Both the position numbers and the translations under genes were made by a program. Below the pieces are notes generated by a model, which had not been told where the DNA came from, ran no database searches, and worked only from the letters and a program-made list of their open reading frames with translations. Below are positions 10,401-11,397 of a stretch of 11,397 nucleotides of DNA, piece after piece (position 1 is the stretch's first letter; the number at the start of each line of letters is the position of its first letter). The stretch lies in the NCBI GenBank assembly GCA_036939755.1, contig JALLAZ010000903.1:1-11397 (forward strand), read 5' to 3'. This DNA is from Stephanodiscus triporus. Its lineage: Eukaryota > Bacillariophyta > Thalassiosirophyceae > Thalassiosirales > Thalassiosiraceae.

Positions 10401-11165
10401 ACACAAATTTTCAATCCATTCATCGACCAAGCGTTTCACCAGAGAAGAGAAAAGTTCAAGCATATGTTTTGCAGTGCCGTCGTTGATTGCGTTGAATGCA
10501 CATTCTGTTGCTATTTTTTCAAGCCTGATATGCAGATAGACAGATATCGTCAATGGCAGTATCAGGGGGGAACGATTTCGTTTCCGTTGTTTGCGCAGCA
10601 TTACAACAAAACTATCTTTGGAGAAGAAAATCCATGCCTTAGTTGGCTGACACGTCACGTCCAAAGTCCCTCGCACCAGGACAACACGATTTTCTATCAG
10701 AAAAGACTAGATGATGTTGCTACTGTCATGGCAAGGATTGAAATGGGCTCCCAATTGTTGGTCCAGATAGTAACATCCTGCGATGAGAGGGGAAGATCGG
10801 AACGCGTCGACAGTTGGTGGTACTTAAATACTGCGGAGGAATGCCGAACATTGATTTCACGTATCCAAAAAGTTCAAGCCGATCTGCATTATGCGGGGAT
10901 GAGTTGGTCCGTCCAACCTTCACCTGCTTGGACGAAGAATTTGATGAGAATTTTGCATGATGCGTCTCAGCTACCCCAGCTCGCGGAGTCTTACTTCGCA
11001 AACAAAATGTCAGAAGAAGTAACTATGCAAGATATCAGAATGGAAGGGTCGAATCCCGTGGCCGCGGCTGCAAACACGATGAGTGACAATCCCATTGACG
11101 ACCTGATGCGCGGGCCTTACCTGATGAACCCTGAAGCACAGGCTTTCGTCCCAAGGTACGGTTAG
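1499..11165 (+). CDS. Giant TRANK1-like SF1 (UvrD/Rep) helicase, frame interrupted
   Basis: Exons 1499-2591, 2705-4001, 4090-4399, 4487-4643, 4728-4843, 4923-6121, 6195-6267, 6376-6558 and 6681 onward; about 2,970 codons in total. Residue numbers count from ATG 1499. All UvrD/Rep motifs are present: Walker A GRSGTGKTT (about 948), DECQD (about 1228), AGDTAQSI (about 1254), LSHNYRSH (about 1290), KGLEFDDV (about 1396) and AITRAR (about 1479). The sequence GLEFDDVLLYNFF after motif V and the helical region that follows point to the TRANK1 / lupus brain antigen group of large eukaryotic helicase-like proteins, whose role is poorly known. ATPase and nucleic-acid translocase activity is inferred from the motifs. 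N-terminal: unrecognised, with two Lys-rich tracts; a RelE-like candidate precedes the core. C-terminal: TPR-like helices and a PAM2-like end. The frame is broken at 6075-6079, about 8785-9040, 9766 and 10341-10377, so as read it does not make the full product. It is either a pseudogene or an assembly with base-deletion errors. The start could lie upstream if the TGA at 1457 is spurious. Confidence 0.8.
2228..2270 (+). other. Lysine-rich tract 1, possible nuclear localisation signal
   Basis: Encodes a basic stretch with the core SKKKRSKKKGTR, about residues 246-257 of the helicase. It resembles a classical bipartite or monopartite nuclear localisation signal. It lies in a low-complexity linker after a more ordered first 220 residues. 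Confidence 0.5.
2445..2492 (+). other. Lysine-rich tract 2 (NKNKKKHKKKKKRR)
   Basis: A near-homopolymeric Lys tract written mostly with AAG codons, so the DNA is an imperfect AAG repeat. It may be a nuclear localisation or nucleic-acid-binding stretch. Such repeats are prone to length change between strains. Confidence 0.55.
2592..2704 (+). other. Intron 1 of helicase gene (113 nt)
   Basis: Donor GTAATT at 2592 and acceptor TGAAG ending at 2704. Splicing is phase 1 and joins two long frames that would otherwise end at a TAA at 2597. The interior is T-rich with a CTGAC branch-like element. Confidence 0.7.
3721..3975 (+). other. RelE/ParE-like fold candidate in helicase N-terminal region
   Basis: Residues about 704-788 read WTIDITEQAHKFF, then a helical stretch with CERIIRRLTLLATGQWP, then KINLYETKID and RIIWEVAIAFSPR. 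The order (beta strand, two helices, then strands, with an EAxxF-like start and an R-I-x-W-E-V strand) matches the layout of the RelE/ParE superfamily. Domains of this kind are often seen just before the helicase core in TRANK1-like proteins. Here it is a domain inside a large protein, not a free toxin gene, and I see no evidence for nuclease activity. This is a pattern-level inference only. Confidence 0.4.
4002..4089 (+). other. Intron 2 of helicase gene (88 nt)
   Basis: Donor GTGAGT at 4002 and acceptor TCAAG ending at 4089, phase 2. The junction makes YCEQVIRVWAIVLDHD, a run typical of this helicase family. The intron is pyrimidine-rich before the acceptor. Confidence 0.8.
4400..4486 (+). 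other. Intron 3 of helicase gene (87 nt)
   Basis: Donor GTGAGA at 4400 and acceptor TTTTTAG ending at 4486, phase 0. A CTTAAC branch-like element and a strong T-rich tract precede the acceptor. The join gives FTLLKFYELNASAIK. Confidence 0.85.
4628..4738 (+). other. Helicase motif I (Walker A), split by an intron
   Basis: GRSGTG is encoded up to 4643 and KTT from 4728-4738. The last Gly codon spans the junction (G at 4643, GC at 4728-4729). The Lys and Thr that bind the nucleotide phosphates and magnesium are intact. Confidence 0.9.
4644..4727 (+). other. Intron 4 of helicase gene (84 nt)
   Basis: Donor GTACCT at 4644 and acceptor TTTCAG ending at 4727, phase 1. It sits inside the Walker A loop, and the splice restores a perfect GxxGxGKT motif, which confirms both borders. 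Confidence 0.9.
4844..4922 (+). other. Intron 5 of helicase gene (79 nt)
   Basis: Donor GTAAGC at 4844 and acceptor CACAAG ending at 4922, phase 0. The join gives LTKNDVLCREVERSFNN, covering the motif Ia region. Confidence 0.85.
5631..5840 (+). other. Helicase motifs II, III and IV
   Basis: Motif II (Walker B) DECQD is at 5631-5645, with the Asp-Glu pair for magnesium binding and catalysis. Motif III AGDTAQSI is at 5709-5732. LSHNYRSH, motif IV with its conserved Tyr-Arg, is at 5817-5840. The spacing is normal for SF1A helicases, so the ATPase centre appears intact in this exon. Confidence 0.9.
6075..6079 (+). other. Frameshift at a run of five A
   Basis: Upstream, the frame reads VVIVRSDEAKK. 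Continuing in that frame gives nonsense and a TAA at 6114. Moving one base back gives KLPDEFGVDRDWVMT, which runs to a good donor at 6122 and into motif V. One A appears to be missing from the run (five read, six expected). Confidence 0.85.
6122..6194 (+). other. Intron 6 of helicase gene (73 nt)
   Basis: Donor GTGAGC at 6122 and acceptor CTTCAG ending at 6194. It is phase 0 in the post-frameshift frame and leads directly into VQESKGLEFDDV (motif V). Confidence 0.85.
6195..6267 (+). other. Short 73-nt exon carrying helicase motif V
   Basis: Encodes VQESKGLEFDDVLLYNFF and a few further residues. The KGLEFDDV core is motif V of UvrD/Rep helicases, and the VLLYNFF tail is typical of TRANK1-like proteins. 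The exon is flanked by two well-defined introns and is too short to stand out as an ORF by itself. Confidence 0.9.
6268..6375 (+). other. Intron 7 of helicase gene (108 nt)
   Basis: Donor GTAAGC at 6268 and acceptor TTTTCCAG ending at 6375, phase 1. The join completes an Asp codon and continues as AWRVVSNYTKEDIDSYY. Confidence 0.85.
6376..6558 (+). other. Exon between motifs V and VI
   Basis: Encodes the linker that begins DAWRVVSNYTKED and ends ILETELKML plus the first base of a Tyr codon. It contains no stop in this frame. It follows the usual TRANK1-like pattern of a Trp-Arg-Val run soon after motif V and a helix before motif VI. Confidence 0.85.
6559..6680 (+). other. Intron 8 of helicase gene (122 nt)
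   Basis: Donor GTGAGT at 6559 and acceptor GTAAAG ending at 6680, phase 1. Splicing makes YTAITRARVNVFIAE, which is motif VI with its catalytic Arg. A GCTAAT branch-like element lies upstream of a T-rich tract. Confidence 0.85.
6830..8790 (+). other. Helical TPR-like region after the helicase core
   Basis: About 650 residues in one open exon. It starts with WRSRGEYYLQNAEGDRQ and AAKCFDKSGEVKRRDFALA, the A-x-x-C-F-x-x-[AS]-G-[DE] pattern of TPR-like repeats that follows the core in TRANK1-like proteins. Later segments such as LKLEGRYEEVIELLEDRG and LLEAAEELDKLL are also TPR/SEL-like helical hairpins. A scaffold or partner-binding role is the likely function. Repeat number was not counted rigorously. 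Confidence 0.6.
8785..9040 (+). other. Broken stretch with frame moves in the helicase gene
   Basis: The main frame ends at TGA 8798-8800. Protein-like segments then appear in successive frames: RRFELLNGREFW (from about 8782), LDMHGVRNCDAIPDC and VWRLSKDDIFRPAGD (about 8820-8920), FDADTYTDTLITEII (about 8922-8968), then SSADTIVVMQSVIDII (from about 9034). Each move is one base back. No good GT donor and AG acceptor pair explains the gap. The individual switch points are not precise, and part of this stretch could be chance open frame. Confidence 0.5.
8983..9768 (+). CDS. C-terminal segment A of the giant helicase gene
   Basis: An open frame of about 260 codons with helical character, ending at TGA 9766-9768. 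It carries runs such as KNREFACKELLRDIVNLEK and CIPRLWLWVVESSD. No ATG suits a gene start near its beginning, so I read it as an internal part of the large gene and not as a separate gene. I recognise no enzyme motif. The frame continues directly after the TGA. Confidence 0.55.
   Translation: MGAVVPSDHGFENQASSADTIVVMQSVIDIIADGFSKFSIERQKQDIMHTIESFKLRSLYKNREFACKELLRDIVNLEKHQRSKRHGYFFNKKNQCIPRLWLWVVESSDVKNSISVVERIIDTSLKDGFTSLSKLDQISLLEVNAVALFSALCLRYSEVAEPTPIILPKRSYLQGLVTGETGFSQLQVFGHPLKDVLLSYCHKQFDQVFQHVVVHLEKTAAIVLGSKLLSSREGDGDETFDKAFTLSTFLCCNAVIFSTTG
9766..9768 (+). other. In-frame TGA interrupting the C-terminal frame
   Basis: The frame reads VIFSTTG, TGA, DMDKQDYERDL and then stays open for 200 more codons in the same frame. 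A single base change (for instance from CGA or TGG) would explain it, as would read error. An intron removing it is not evident. Confidence 0.65.
9772..10377 (+). CDS. C-terminal segment B of the giant helicase gene
   Basis: About 200 codons in the same frame as segment A. It starts at an ATG that could serve as a start, but is more likely internal. The sequence is mixed helical, then strongly basic near the end (FFRRWKVTMRIF and MLLKRWTAKRTAESRK). The frame ends at TAG 10375 just after a probable one-base loss. No known domain is recognised. Confidence 0.55.
   Translation: MDKQDYERDLSVLPSLSLQGNVMKLVAELKRAHEKFSSMLPITFLDLLESSDELLKSSSIQDHFVLCRLKQRTEHGVDVHIVDDVSQVRSRLANIPFVPSCGTFTIHTKSMAFLRDVDLAYDEGEHGQKSEELNAVRLIVRLFKAKAARERSRLEVDASIMFFRRWKVTMRIFIMLLKRWTAKRTAESRKVAAQYQNLAKA
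10341..10377 (+). other. Frameshift between C-terminal segments
   Basis: The upstream frame reads AAQYQNLAKA and stops at TAG 10375-10377. The next frame is closed by TAA at 10338-10340, then opens and continues as DKTGKCILTQIFNPFID for 260 codons. The switch must lie between. One base appears to be missing, perhaps in the AAAA or AAA runs at about 10357-10370. Confidence 0.75.
10377..11165 (+). CDS. C-terminal segment C of the giant helicase gene, with PAM2-like end
   Basis: About 260 codons beginning DKTGKCILTQIFNPFID and ending at TAG 11163-11165. It is rich in aromatic residues in its first half (VECTFCCYFFKPD) and helical in the second (AEECRTLISRIQKVQADLHYA). The last 15 residues form a PAM2-like motif after a flexible linker. 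The true end may lie further on if the donor-like GTACGG at 11156 is used. Confidence 0.6.
   Translation, partial: DKTGKCILTQIFNPFIDQAFHQRREKFKHMFCSAVVDCVECTFCCYFFKPDMQIDRYRQWQYQGGTISFPLFAQHYNKTIFGEENPCLSWLTRHVQSPSHQDNTIFYQKRLDDVATVMARIEMGSQLLVQIVTSCDERGRSERVDSWWYLNTAEECRTLISRIQKVQADLHYAGMSWSVQPSPAWTKNLMRILHDASQLPQLAESYFANKMSEEVTMQDIRMEGSNPVAAAANTMSDNPIDDLMRGPYLMNPEAQAFVPRYG
11115..11156 (+). other. PAM2-like motif near the C-terminus
   Basis: The peptide PYLMNPEAQAFVPR fits the PAM2 pattern [LM]-N-x-x-A-x-x-F-x-P, which binds the MLLE (PABC) domain of poly(A)-binding protein. Position at the extreme C-terminus after a flexible stretch is normal for such a short linear motif. The Leu position of the consensus is Met here and the common Glu before Phe is Ala, so binding is plausible but unproven. 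Confidence 0.5.
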
Positions 11166-11215
11166 TGAATCCCTCTTGACTAAAAAGCACCGCATTAAAC
11201 TATGTCAACGTTCAG
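11156..11215 (+). other. Possible last intron (60 nt), alternative 3' end
   Basis: Donor GTACGG, a TTGACTAA branch-like element at about 11175 and acceptor TTCAG ending at 11215. Splicing would bypass the TAG at 11163 and keep an open frame of about 43 codons up to the poly-C end. The downstream peptide is not recognisable, so the TAG may equally be the true stop. Confidence 0.3.
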
Positions 11216-11343
11216 CCGAGCTTTCAATTGTGTTATCCTGGCCGGTCCTGCGAAATCTGCGCGTGTTGGCTCGGAAGAATTGACAGCCGTGATCCCACAG
11301 CATCGTGTGCGCCGTAGTGGTATCATCGTAGTTGTCGTCTTAA

Positions 11344-11344
<1 letters not shown>

Positions 11345-11397
<53 letters not shown>
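11345..11397. repeat. Terminal run of 53 C
   Basis: An uninterrupted poly-C run closes the window. It is not a known telomeric repeat and follows ordinary mixed sequence. It most resembles a sequencing artefact (poly-G read tails seen on the opposite strand) or a contig that ended in a homopolymer. Confidence 0.85.

Noticed and set aside
1..11397. tRNA, rRNA, CRISPR array, complete transposase or phage genes
   Set aside because: No cloverleaf, rRNA-like block, regularly spaced repeats or transposase motifs were seen on either strand.

Overview
This window looks like nuclear DNA of an intron-bearing eukaryote, most probably a filamentous fungus (possibly a basidiomycete; the phylum is a guess). 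The reasons are ten inferred introns of 73-122 nt with GT-AG borders (mostly GTRAGN donors), each of which joins two open frames in phase. There are no bacterial operon features. All convincing coding sequence is on the + strand.

Layout. Positions 1-553 are non-coding upstream DNA with a cluster of small inverted repeats near 105-167. A three-exon MYND zinc-finger reading frame runs from ATG 554 to a TGA at 1457-1459. From about 1460 to 11165, in the same frame after that TGA, lies a very large gene for a superfamily 1 UvrD/Rep-type helicase of the TRANK1 (TPR and ankyrin repeat-containing protein 1 / lupus brain antigen 1) type. Its parts in order are: a novel N-terminal region with two lysine-rich tracts (1499-2591); a region ending in a RelE/ParE-like fold candidate (2705-4001); a linker (4090-4399); the helicase core with motifs I to VI (4487-6724), cut by six introns; a helical, TPR-like region (about 6830-8790); and a long C-terminal region (about 8983-11165) ending in a PAM2-like motif. 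The last 53 bases are pure C and look like an assembly or sequencing artefact.

The main surprise is that the large frame is broken in several places: a 1-nt frameshift at 6075-6079, an apparent cluster of shifts at about 8785-9040, an in-frame TGA at 9766, and a frameshift at 10341-10377. Every inferred shift is in the same direction (one base missing). All six helicase motifs are otherwise kept. This fits either systematic base-deletion errors in the assembly or a recently inactivated gene. If the breaks and the TGA at 1457 are not real, the locus would encode one protein of about 3,200 residues joining a MYND finger, an SF1 helicase and a C-terminal PAM2-like peptide.
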